This document shows positions 25,661 through 33,415 of a stretch of 64,000 bases of DNA, one piece after another. Position 1 is the first letter of the stretch. Every line of letters begins with the position of its first letter. The notes beneath the pieces were generated by a model. It made no database searches. It had not been told where the DNA came from and saw only the letters and a program-made list of their open reading frames with translations. Source of the DNA: an uncultured Ruminococcus sp. (GTDB lineage Bacteria; Bacillota; Clostridia; Oscillospirales; Ruminococcaceae); contig NZ_CALDMP010000098.1 in assembly GCF_937915125.1 (NCBI RefSeq), positions 79,306-143,305 on the forward strand, written 5' to 3'. Both the position numbers and the translations under genes were made by a program.

Positions 25661-26113
25661 TCACAGCGTCTTGACCATCTGCAAATACCCCAAGGGTTCA
25701 TAGCCAAGCCGCTGATACAACGCCCGTGCCCGTTCATTTTCCGGCTCTGTCTCCAGGCGAATCTCTGCGGCTTTCCCTTTGAGCTCCTGTTCCAGCCAGG
25801 TCATAAACCGGCTGCCCAGTCCCTGGGAACGATAGTCCGGACGGAGATACAGTTCCTCCACCCAAACCACCACGCCGCCCAGTTCATGCTGCATCATGCG
25901 GTTTGTCACAGCGAAGCCGGCTGCCTTTTCCCCATGGGCAAAGAGATAGCCCGACAAATAGCGGTCAGAGGTCATCATCTCCTGAAAAGCCGCCCGGTGC
26001 CGTTCCGGCGGAATGGGGTGGAGCACTGCCGGGGAATGATAAAATTCCTCCGCCATGACATAAAATTCCGATTCGTCCGCCGGACAGAGTGGACGGAAAA
26101 AGACTGTGCTCAT
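25661..26113 (-). CDS. GNAT family N-acetyltransferase
   Basis: 150 residues starting MSTVFFRPLCPADE. The acetyl-CoA loop is RPDYRSQGLGSRFM (R/QxxGxG/A pattern), preceded by VEELYLRPDYR and followed by NERARALYQRLGYEPLG, all GNAT features. Substrate unknown. Its ATG overlaps the stop of the TPM-domain gene (ATGA), and GGAGGAGG lies inside that gene, so the two are translationally coupled. Confidence 0.9.
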   Translation of the reverse strand: MSTVFFRPLCPADESEFYVMAEEFYHSPAVLHPIPPERHRAAFQEMMTSDRYLSGYLFAHGEKAAGFAVTNRMMQHELGGVVVWVEELYLRPDYRSQGLGSRFMTWLEQELKGKAAEIRLETEPENERARALYQRLGYEPLGYLQMVKTL

Positions 26114-27024
26114 CGGTGATTTCCGCCTCCTCCGTGGCTGCCGCCGCCGGAACTGTGGTGACTGCTGCCACCACCGCCGCCACCGCCGCCGGAACTGCTC
26201 TCGATTTTCGTCCGGGTGCGGTACTGCCGCAGAAACCGGTCTGCGCGGTTGGAATAGTGCACATTCCCCTGTTCCAGATGGTGCTGCATACTGCCTGGGC
26301 TTTTGAAGCGATAGCTGTGCTTGATTGTGAAGAATGCAATGCACCCTGCCGCCAGTCCCAGGAGCATCGACACCAGAATGATCATGCCCCAGCTTGCAAG
26401 TGCAGTATACTCCTCCGGCAGCTTGTTGACCTCCTGGACAACGCCGTCCTCCATGATGAGATAGGTTCCCGTGCCACTGTCATAGGTGTAATAGGTGTCG
26501 CTGGGCGCGCCCTTTTCTGCATAATATTTCAGATCGAAGCAGAACTTGTATACCGCCATGGGGACATCCTCTTCCCCACGTCCCAGATAGGGATTCATAT
26601 CGCTGAAAATCTCGCTGATACGGTCATATTCCGAGGAGTTGGTATAGTAGAACTGCCCCTTGCCGCTGGTGGAGATATAGTCGAACAAGTCCGCCTCGCC
26701 GGACATATCCAGATAGAGGAACACGCCGTCCGTATTGATGCCGAAGCATTCATCATAGGTATCATCGCAGAAGGCAATGGTCTGGCTCTCCCCCATGGGT
26801 TCGCTGCCGATCCATACACCGATGTACATACCGGTTTCCGCCGCAGTTTCCTCCAGATCTTCCATTATTTCATCAAATTCCGAGTCCGTGAGCCAGCCGC
26901 CCTCATCGCAGAGATACACCGTATCCGTCTGATCCTCCGTCATGGCAGATGCCGGCAGCGCCGCCATGGTACTCAGAATGCCCAGGGACAGCACTGCCCC
27001 GGTGATTTTCCAGAAATGCTTCAT
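26110..27024 (-). CDS. Membrane protein with TPM domain, YdjH-like, Gly/His-rich tail
   Basis: 304 residues. Signal peptide 1-28 (ending ASA), extracytoplasmic TPM-like domain at about 35-200 (LTDSEFDEIMEDLEETAAETG, then GVFLYLDMSG), one membrane helix at about 213-236, and a cytoplasmic tail ending in eight glycines, SSHHSSGGGSHGGGGNHR. Bacillus YdjH has the same TPM plus membrane plan. Start and stop overlaps (ATGA) tie it to the genes on both sides. Confidence 0.85.
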   Translation of the reverse strand: MKHFWKITGAVLSLGILSTMAALPASAMTEDQTDTVYLCDEGGWLTDSEFDEIMEDLEETAAETGMYIGVWIGSEPMGESQTIAFCDDTYDECFGINTDGVFLYLDMSGEADLFDYISTSGKGQFYYTNSSEYDRISEIFSDMNPYLGRGEEDVPMAVYKFCFDLKYYAEKGAPSDTYYTYDSGTGTYLIMEDGVVQEVNKLPEEYTALASWGMIILVSMLLGLAAGCIAFFTIKHSYRFKSPGSMQHHLEQGNVHYSNRADRFLRQYRTRTKIESSSGGGGGGGGSSHHSSGGGSHGGGGNHR

Positions 27025-28106
27025 CGGAACATTATCCCTCCCAACAGAAGTGAAATCAGCATTACCACGACCCCAAGCACGCCGCTGAATACCAGTGCTT
27101 TCGGCAGACTCAGGGGCGGTGTTCCCGCCTGGGTGCCCGTCTGTCCGTTTATGGCAAAGTTATAGTTCTTCCCCTGATACCGATAGTGCATGAACCACAC
27201 CGGCAGCAGTACATAGTCATGCTGGACATTTTGCAGCACGGCACGCTTCTGAGTCAGCGCAACGGAAGAATAGCCCTTAATATCGTTCCGGAGCAAGCTG
27301 ACGCTGGCTTCCTCCACACGCTGTTTTACACGGGGCAGCACCTGTTCATAGGTCACATCGTATTTCTGCGCCATAAAACCGCTGAGATACTGCATACTGA
27401 AGGGCTTCATCTTTCCATAGGGAAATGGCTCGATGGCATCCATCAGGGCGTCCTCGATCTTCTGGGAGCCGTCTGCCGGAACACCCCGATACGGAATCAT
27501 GGCAGCACGTTCCACCAGATATTCCTGTGTCTCCGTAACACGATAATTTCCCTCTGTCCAGCTGCGCACACGCTTTGCAATACCGCTCACATAGGTATCT
27601 GCCTGGCAGTTGGTGAGCCAGAAGGACACATAGACGCCGGACATTTTTTCCAGCTGCTTTTGAGAAGTAAAGCTTCCCGGCAGAAACCAGCGCTTTTTGC
27701 ACCACTTATGAAAATTGTCCAATGCCTTCTCACGATCCAGGGCAAAGGGCAGCACATATGCAGGGCAATACTCCCCTGTGAGCCGTCCGGCGAGCACCAC
27801 TGGCGCATGGCAATAATAGCAGAAGGTGGCAGCGGTTTCTGTCTCGGCGATGATCTGTGCGCCGCAGTTTTGACAGGTATAGAGCCGTGTGCCCTCTTCA
27901 AACGCCTTTTCGTCCTTTTCGCTCTCCAGTGTATCTGCATCCGGGTCGGCATCTTTCTTTGCCTGCTGTTCCATCTGCTGATACAGCGCCTGCATCTCCG
28001 CTTCGGTATAGGTACTGTCGCAGTATTCACAGGAAAAGTTCTGGTGCGCCGGATCAAAGGTCAATTCTGCCCCGCAGTTGGGGCATTTGTATTGTACAGT
28101 ATTCAA
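27021..28106 (-). CDS. Membrane protein with two N-terminal zinc ribbons, YdjG-like
   Basis: 361 residues. Two CxxC...CxxC ribbons: CPNC...CEYC (about 8-29) and CQNC...CYYC (about 78-98), separated by an acidic helix; a central soluble domain; one or two membrane helices at the C-terminus (LVFSGVLGVVVMLISLLLGG). Bacillus YdjG also combines zinc ribbons with membrane helices and acts with YdjH to bring YdjI to the membrane. Best start is a TTG at 28106 (LNTVQYKCPNCG), 7 bases after AAAGGGG; the frame extends to 28175 without a ribosome site. Confidence 0.82.
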   Translation of the reverse strand: MNTVQYKCPNCGAELTFDPAHQNFSCEYCDSTYTEAEMQALYQQMEQQAKKDADPDADTLESEKDEKAFEEGTRLYTCQNCGAQIIAETETAATFCYYCHAPVVLAGRLTGEYCPAYVLPFALDREKALDNFHKWCKKRWFLPGSFTSQKQLEKMSGVYVSFWLTNCQADTYVSGIAKRVRSWTEGNYRVTETQEYLVERAAMIPYRGVPADGSQKIEDALMDAIEPFPYGKMKPFSMQYLSGFMAQKYDVTYEQVLPRVKQRVEEASVSLLRNDIKGYSSVALTQKRAVLQNVQHDYVLLPVWFMHYRYQGKNYNFAINGQTGTQAGTPPLSLPKALVFSGVLGVVVMLISLLLGGIMFR

Positions 28107-28218
28107 TCCTGTACCCCTTTCTAATGAATCATTTATAATGCATAATGCATTTTTGCTTATGCAAACGCAAATCAATTTTATTTTATGATACGTTTACGCA
28201 GAATAAACCATGTGAGAT

Positions 28219-28363
28219 CGTAGGGGCGAACAGTGTTCGCCCGCAAATCTCCGGAGATCTCCCAACGGGCGAACACAGTTCGCCCCTACATTTGCACAGA
28301 ATTTGTGCAATTTGTAATTGTCGGGAATACGGCGGGCGGATGATATCCGCCCCTACAGTGGGC
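28219..28363. repeat. GTAGGGGCG palindrome island between ydjI-like and ydjG-like genes
   Basis: Three palindromes (GTAGGGGCGAACAGTGTTCG type, its inverse, and GGGCGGATGATATCCGCCC). The right part copies 13606-13645. A single AAATCAATTTTAT arm lies at 28166-28178. The 286-bp gap contains no gene. Confidence 0.85.
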
Positions 28364-28392
28364 TTCTGTCATGTTCGGGGCAACAGCATCCC

Positions 28393-29664
28393 TTAATTTC
28401 TCGGTTTTCCGCAGTTGGTGCAGAATTTTCCGGTGTTGGATTCGCCGCAGCTGCAAGTCCAGCTCCCGGATGCCTCCGGCTTTTTGCTGCCGCAGTTGGT
28501 ACAGAAATTGCCTGTATTGACAGCACCGCAGCTGCAAGTCCAGCCACCGGCAGGCGCCGGTTTTTTGCCGCCGCAGTTGGTACAGAAATTCCCCGTATTG
28601 GATGCACCGCAGCTGCAGGTCCAGGTGTCTGCTGCCGGCTGCTGTGCTGCACGGTTCTGCTGCATTTGCTGCATCTGCTGGGCGTTGGTTGCCGAAGCGC
28701 TTGCCATAAAGCCGCCTGCGCTCTGCATTCCCATGCCCATTGCCATAAACGCCTGACCTGCACCGGCAGTGTTGGAGCCGGCGTTCTGCAAGCCCTTTGC
28801 AATTGCCCCCTGGACATAGCCCTCCCGGATGGTGGGGTCGGACATCATAGCACCCTGGTTGCGCATATTGATGAGCGCCTTGCTCTCGTCGTCATAGCTG
28901 ATGCTGGCGATACCCACGGAGCAGATATCCATACCACGAGCCTGTGTCCAGTCCTCATCCAGCACCGTTGCCATATACTTGGACAGTTCCATGCTCTTGG
29001 ACGGCAGCGCCGAAATTCGCACACCGTCCACCGCCATCTGCCCGATGGCAGTCTGGAGCGCCGTCAAAAATTCCGCATTGAACTGGTCGCCCAGATCGCT
29101 GAAGTCCAGCCGTGTGGCATTGCGGGGTGCCACTTCCATATAGAATTTCAGTGGGTCGGTGATCTTCACAGAATAAGAGCCGTGACAGCGCACAAACAGC
29201 TCAGCATTATAGAAGCCGTCAAAATACTGGAGCGCATTGCGTGTACCGAACTTCACGCCCCGAATCTCCTGTAAATTGATGAAATACACCTGCTGGGACT
29301 TTCCCGGCTGACCGCCGAATTTGAAGCGTTCGAAGGTCTCCCGGACGGATTCTTTCAGCTCACCGTTGAACATAGAGGGGGCTGAGGAGAGATAGACCTC
29401 ATAGCAGCCCTCTTCTGCGGTATAGTCCACGATCCTGCCGCTGTCCACCAGAATCATCATCTGATTGGGACCAACTTCGATGCGGGAGCCGTTGGAAATG
29501 ATGTCCGGTGTTCCCTTTCGGTTGCTGCCACGCTTTCCCCGTGTCACCTGTACGCCCTTTGTCATGACGGTGGTGGGGCCCATGTCATCTGCTGTAATAT
29601 ATTCCAGCCAGGAATCTGCCAGAGAGCCGCCGACTGCGCCGGCAACAGCACGAATAATACCCAT
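28393..29664 (-). CDS. SPFH/virion-core-like protein with three C-terminal zinc ribbons, YdjI-like
   Basis: 423 residues. MGIIRAVAGAVGGSLADSWLEYI is the conserved YdjI start (18 residues of it: MGIIRAVAGAVGGSLADS), followed by an SPFH-type domain to about 310, an Ala/Gln/Met-rich linker (NAQQMQQMQQNRAAQQ) and three near-identical ribbons WTCSCGxxNTGNFCTNCG at about 345-420. In Bacillus YdjI binds PspA and is held at the membrane by YdjGH, acting in envelope-stress response. AGGAGGTTACAT precedes ATG. Own promoter with a dyad downstream of -10. Confidence 0.87.
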   Translation of the reverse strand: MGIIRAVAGAVGGSLADSWLEYITADDMGPTTVMTKGVQVTRGKRGSNRKGTPDIISNGSRIEVGPNQMMILVDSGRIVDYTAEEGCYEVYLSSAPSMFNGELKESVRETFERFKFGGQPGKSQQVYFINLQEIRGVKFGTRNALQYFDGFYNAELFVRCHGSYSVKITDPLKFYMEVAPRNATRLDFSDLGDQFNAEFLTALQTAIGQMAVDGVRISALPSKSMELSKYMATVLDEDWTQARGMDICSVGIASISYDDESKALINMRNQGAMMSDPTIREGYVQGAIAKGLQNAGSNTAGAGQAFMAMGMGMQSAGGFMASASATNAQQMQQMQQNRAAQQPAADTWTCSCGASNTGNFCTNCGGKKPAPAGGWTCSCGAVNTGNFCTNCGSKKPEASGSWTCSCGESNTGKFCTNCGKPRN

Positions 29665-29712
29665 ATGTAACCTCCTGTGATATACCATTTCATTTTTTCG
29701 CTTGATATTTTC

Positions 29713-29734
29713 ATTACCGTGGAATTGCGGTAAT
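29713..29734 (-). promoter_or_regulatory. Operator-like dyad at the ydjI-like promoter
   Basis: ATTACCG (29713-29719) and CGGTAAT (29728-29734), perfect 7-bp arms with an 8-bp spacer, at about +3 to +25 of the predicted transcript. Confidence 0.55.
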
Positions 29735-29743
29735 GTTATCACA

Positions 29744-29772
29744 ATTATACCATAAAAAAAACCATTTGGCAA
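29744..29772 (-). promoter_or_regulatory. Promoter of the ydjI-like gene
   Basis: TTGCCA (29767-29772), 17 bp, TATAAT (29744-29749). Confidence 0.8.
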
Positions 29773-29824
29773 GAAAAAAATGCAAATTGTCATATAAATT
29801 TCCCGTGTCATGGGGATGCACACG

Positions 29825-29870
29825 AAAAACCGCCCTTCCCCTTGTGTGCATCCAGGGAAAAGGCGGTTCT
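29825..29870 (-). terminator. Terminator (twin 1)
   Basis: AACCGCC..TTCCC / GGGAA..GGCGGTT with TTTTT. Nearly identical over about 60 bp to the terminator at 30505. A second, nested stem GGATGCACAC / GTGTGCATCC surrounds part of it. Confidence 0.85.
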
Positions 29871-29896
29871 TTTCTTCATTTCAATTTTTGCAAACA

Positions 29897-30400
29897 TCAG
29901 TCCACGATCTCGTCTGTGGTTGTACTGCGTTCCAGGATCGCCTGAATTTCCTCACAAAGCTGTTCTGCCTTACCGTTTCCGAAATAACCGATGGAATACA
30001 GCCGTGTACCTGTGTCTGTGGAATTGTCTATCGCCAGATCGCCGCCGTCTGTCAGGGTGATGCAGCAATCCCCGGCGGAAAGAATAATCGTGGTCGTCTG
30101 CCTGTCCATGGTGTAATTGCCCAGTGGAATCAGGCTTCTGAAATTGCGGTGATAGGTATATGCGTTCAGCAATGCGGTGATTTCCTCGAATTCCTGGGAA
30201 TCCGGTGATACTTCGTAGGTTTCACTGGTCGCATCCGGTTTTCCCTTTTTCGTCACATGGGAGACAATGACAGCGGCGGAAAGTGCCTGGTTCTCCGAAA
30301 TATGATCCCCCAGAGACATGGGGAAAGTCATGTAGACGCAGAAAAGAAGAAACAGTATCATCATAATAAAAATCCAGATATAACGGCGTTTTTTCTTCAT
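29897..30400 (-). CDS. Membrane-anchored extracytoplasmic protein of unknown function
   Basis: 167 residues: KKKRRY, then one membrane helix (about 8-28, IWIFIMMILFLLFCVYMTF), then a small mixed domain with TTTIILSAGDCCITLTDGGDLAIDNS. No family recognised. GGAGG lies 5 bases before ATG at 30400; the longer frame to 30466 lacks a ribosome site. Flanked on both sides by the twin terminators, so it is a single transcription unit. Confidence 0.72.
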   Translation of the reverse strand: MKKKRRYIWIFIMMILFLLFCVYMTFPMSLGDHISENQALSAAVIVSHVTKKGKPDATSETYEVSPDSQEFEEITALLNAYTYHRNFRSLIPLGNYTMDRQTTTIILSAGDCCITLTDGGDLAIDNSTDTGTRLYSIGYFGNGKAEQLCEEIQAILERSTTTDEIVD

Positions 30401-30504
30401 GAGAACCTCCGGTGATTCTTTAGACGCTTCCGATTCTATTATAGCATAAAAAGCCTTGCATTGCATAACGATTTGGTTATTTTCACGTTATCTTCTTGTA
30501 AAAC

Positions 30505-30550
30505 GAAAAACCGCCTTCCCCTTGTGTGCATCCAGGGAAAAGGCGGTTCT
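30505..30550 (-). terminator. Terminator after cellobiose phosphorylase (twin 2)
   Basis: Same stem as at 29825-29870, including the loop TGGATGCACACAAG and the trailing TTTTTCGT. Confidence 0.88.
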
Positions 30551-30577
30551 TTTCTTCATTTCAATTTGTTTCTGTGC

Positions 30578-32974
30578 TTAGCCCAATACAACCTCAACTT
30601 CGTTTGTCTCAGCCAGAGATGCAGCCGGAACATAGTCGCTGTCCAGTTTTGTGCCGTTCAGTGTCAGAGAAGCCACGCCGCTCTGGACATGGTTCGGGTT
30701 CTTCACCGTAATAGACAGCTTTTTGCCACGGAAGGTCTTTTCCATGGTGAAGCCGTCCCACGCTGCCGGGATAGACGGACAGATGTGCAGACCGTCTGCA
30801 TCCGGACGCATGCCGCAGATACCCTCCACGCAGCCTACCATAACAGTAGATGCAGTACCTGTCAGCCAGTGTACGTGAGAACGTCCTGCATAAGGTGAAG
30901 CGGTGGACTCAGTGAACTGACCGTGAACATACGGCTCCAGCACACGCTGCTCTGCCTTGTCGTTCATGGATGCCGGCGAGCTTTCCTCGAAATAGCGGAA
31001 TGCAGCGTCGCCGTGTCCCAGCAGGCTCTCTGCCAGAATGAGCCAGCCCTGGGACTGGGAGAAGATACCGCCGTTTTCCTTGGTATCCGGGTTGAAGATA
31101 TGCATGAGTGCACCGTCGAAATAGTGGTCGATATACGGCGGATCCAGCAGCTTTGCGCCATAGGGTGTGTCCAGAATATCTGCAACAGACTGCATTGCCT
31201 TATCGCTCTGCTCCTTGGATGCGAAACCGGAAATGACGCTCCAGCTCTGGGGATTCAGCCACATAGAAGCCTCAGGGTCTTTCTTTGCACCTACCACAAC
31301 GCCGTCCTCACGGATGCCGCGGATGAAGCGATCTTCATCCCAGCAGTCAGACAGGGTATCGCCCAGTGCCTTCTGTGCCTTGGTCAGGTATGCGATGTAT
31401 TCCTCATCCTTACGCTCTGCGGCAAGCTCCAGCATCATGGACATTGCATAGTACAGCTGGAATGCCACGAAAGTGGATTCGCCCTTCTTGCCCAGACGCA
31501 GGCAGTCGTTCCAGTCTGCGTGGAGACCAGCAGGCATATTGTGATCGCCCAGACGCTCCATGGAGAAGCGGATGGCTCTCTTCAGGTGGTCATAGACCGT
31601 ATCCTCGCCGCCGTTTGCATAGACAATGACTTCGTCATAGAATGCCTTGTTGCCGGATTCGCCCACATACTTGCGGATGGTGGGGAACAGCCACAGTGCA
31701 TCGTCTGCACGATAGGACGGGTGACCCGTTTCCTTGACGTATTCCGGATCGTCCGGGGTATTCTCGTGACCGGCATTGTGGTCGAATTTTACCAGAGGCA
31801 GACCGCCGCCGTTGTCTACCTGTGCAGACAGCATAAAGCGGATCTTGTCCGCCGCAAGCTCCGGATCCAGGTGAATGATACCCTGGATATCCTGTACGGT
31901 ATCACGATAGCCATAGCCGTTACGCAGACCGCAGTATACGAAGGATGCTGCACGGGACCAGATAAAGGTGATGAAGCACTGATAAGCGTTCCATACGTTG
32001 ATCATGTTATTGAAGGACTCGGACGGTGTGTTTACCTGGAAGTTGTCCAGCTTGCCGTGCCAGAATGCCTTCAGTTCCTCCACTTCCTTATCCACCTTGC
32101 CGGCAGTCTCATAGGAAGCCAGGATCTCGTTTGCCTGGGTATTGTCCTTCTGACCCAGAACATAGATCAGTTCCTTGGACTCCCCGGGCTGGAGTACGAT
32201 GTCACTCTGGAGTGCACCGCAGGCGTTGGCGTTATAGTTCATCTCGCCGGTGCACTTGCCCTGTTCCACCACAATGGGATTGGAATAGGTGCGGTACGGC
32301 CCGATGAAGCTGTCCAGATTGCCGTTATAGCCGGAGATGGGTGCGCCCACCATACCGAAGAAACGCTCTCTGTGGTTGGAACCAGTCTCATCCTTTCCGC
32401 TGTTCTCATTGATGTGCTGGAGGATCTTGTTGCCCTCGAAGCTGGTGCGGGTGATAAACAGGGTGTACTGGAGGTTCACCTGATCCTGTTCGTAGTTGTT
32501 ATCGTTGGTGAATTCCACGAAGCCGAATGTGGAGAGGTTTCTGGGCTTGTCGCTGTTGTTGGTGATGACAGCACGCCATACCTCATAGGTTGCGCCGATG
32601 GGCACATAGTAGGTCACCTCAGAGGAAATACCGGCATATTCAGCGGAAATCACGGTATAAGCGGTACCGTGGCGGCAGACGCTCTTGTAGGCATCCAGGG
32701 GCTTGCCCACAGGCTGCCAGGATGCCGACCAATAATCCGCGGTGTCGTTGTCACGCAGATAGATGTAACGTCCCGGCAGTGCCATCATGGAATTGAAGCG
32801 GAACCGGCTGATTCTGCCGTTTGCGCCGGACTTCACGAAGCTGTAGCCAGCGGCGTTGTTGGAAATCATAGCGCCGTATTCCGGCGAGCCTAAGTAGTTG
32901 ACCCAAGGTGCCGGGGTATCCGGGTGGTCAATGACGTATTCTTTGTTTTTGAGGTCAAAATAACCGTACTGCAT
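30578..32974 (-). CDS. Cellobiose phosphorylase (glycoside hydrolase family 94)
   Basis: 798 residues, the usual size for cellobiose phosphorylase (cellodextrin enzymes are about 980). N-terminus MQYGYFDLKNKEYVIDHPDT and PAPWVNYLG match the family. The general acid is Asp490 in HADWNDCLRLG, at the same number as in the Cellvibrio gilvus enzyme; YRDTVQDIQG, GHPSYRADDALW and GIFSQSQGWLILAE are further GH94 blocks. It splits cellobiose with phosphate into glucose 1-phosphate and glucose in the cytoplasm, saving ATP. AAAGGAGATTTCTACCC precedes ATG; the long frame to 33184 is not used. Promoter and a leader hairpin lie upstream; no sugar transporter is adjacent. Confidence 0.93.
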   Translation of the reverse strand: MQYGYFDLKNKEYVIDHPDTPAPWVNYLGSPEYGAMISNNAAGYSFVKSGANGRISRFRFNSMMALPGRYIYLRDNDTADYWSASWQPVGKPLDAYKSVCRHGTAYTVISAEYAGISSEVTYYVPIGATYEVWRAVITNNSDKPRNLSTFGFVEFTNDNNYEQDQVNLQYTLFITRTSFEGNKILQHINENSGKDETGSNHRERFFGMVGAPISGYNGNLDSFIGPYRTYSNPIVVEQGKCTGEMNYNANACGALQSDIVLQPGESKELIYVLGQKDNTQANEILASYETAGKVDKEVEELKAFWHGKLDNFQVNTPSESFNNMINVWNAYQCFITFIWSRAASFVYCGLRNGYGYRDTVQDIQGIIHLDPELAADKIRFMLSAQVDNGGGLPLVKFDHNAGHENTPDDPEYVKETGHPSYRADDALWLFPTIRKYVGESGNKAFYDEVIVYANGGEDTVYDHLKRAIRFSMERLGDHNMPAGLHADWNDCLRLGKKGESTFVAFQLYYAMSMMLELAAERKDEEYIAYLTKAQKALGDTLSDCWDEDRFIRGIREDGVVVGAKKDPEASMWLNPQSWSVISGFASKEQSDKAMQSVADILDTPYGAKLLDPPYIDHYFDGALMHIFNPDTKENGGIFSQSQGWLILAESLLGHGDAAFRYFEESSPASMNDKAEQRVLEPYVHGQFTESTASPYAGRSHVHWLTGTASTVMVGCVEGICGMRPDADGLHICPSIPAAWDGFTMEKTFRGKKLSITVKNPNHVQSGVASLTLNGTKLDSDYVPAASLAETNEVEVVLG

Positions 32975-33058
32975 GGGTAGAAATCTCCTTTGCATGTTTA
33001 TTTTCAATAATTTATGTACGAAATGGTTATTATCAGAAATATCCTTGTCTTTCCGTAC

Positions 33059-33090
33059 AAAAAAACAGCCGACAGCGGTATGCCGGCTGT
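33059..33090 (-). terminator. Terminator-like hairpin in the cellobiose phosphorylase leader
   Basis: ACAGCCG / CGGCTGT stem followed by TTTTTTT, beginning within about 3 bases of the predicted transcription start and 85 nt before the gene. It would stop most transcripts near +35 unless prevented. Confidence 0.6.
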
Positions 33091-33098
33091 ACATGTTT

Positions 33099-33127
33099 AT
33101 CATACCATAGAACGGATTTTTTTGCAA
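33099..33127 (-). promoter_or_regulatory. Cellobiose phosphorylase promoter
   Basis: TTGCAA (33122-33127), 17 bp, TATGAT (33099-33104). Confidence 0.75.
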
Positions 33128-33202
33128 GGGGGTTTGTAAAAAAAATAGAGTTATGATATATTGTAGTAGATTTTGCAGGCGCAAGGACAGCAGAATTCCA
33201 AT

Positions 33203-33390
33203 CTGCGGATCGATGTGGGCATCGACCCCTACAAAAGGTTATAGAATTCGTGGTGACTTGTAGGGTGAGATGCCCACATCGCACCGTTTTCCTGTTGGAT
33301 TTTGACTGCTTGCAACAGTCCGCTTGTCTTGAAAGCAATATCGTCTTGCCCATGACGCAAAAACGGGCGGATGATAGCCGCCCGTACATG
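33203..33390. repeat. Palindromic repeats in the rnr-phosphorylase gap
   Basis: GATCGATGTGGGCATCGACCC, GGGTGAGATGCCCACATCGCACC-type (parts at 33203-33233 and 33261-33285) and GGGCGGATGATAGCCGCCC (33364-33386). The 441-bp gap otherwise holds only the phosphorylase promoter and leader. Confidence 0.7.
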
Positions 33391-33415
33391 TTGCATATGC
33401 TGGATAACGCCGCAG

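Noticed and set aside
30923..32893. 656-residue frame opposite cellobiose phosphorylase
   Set aside because: Antisense shadow; the minus-strand GH94 protein is complete with all motifs.
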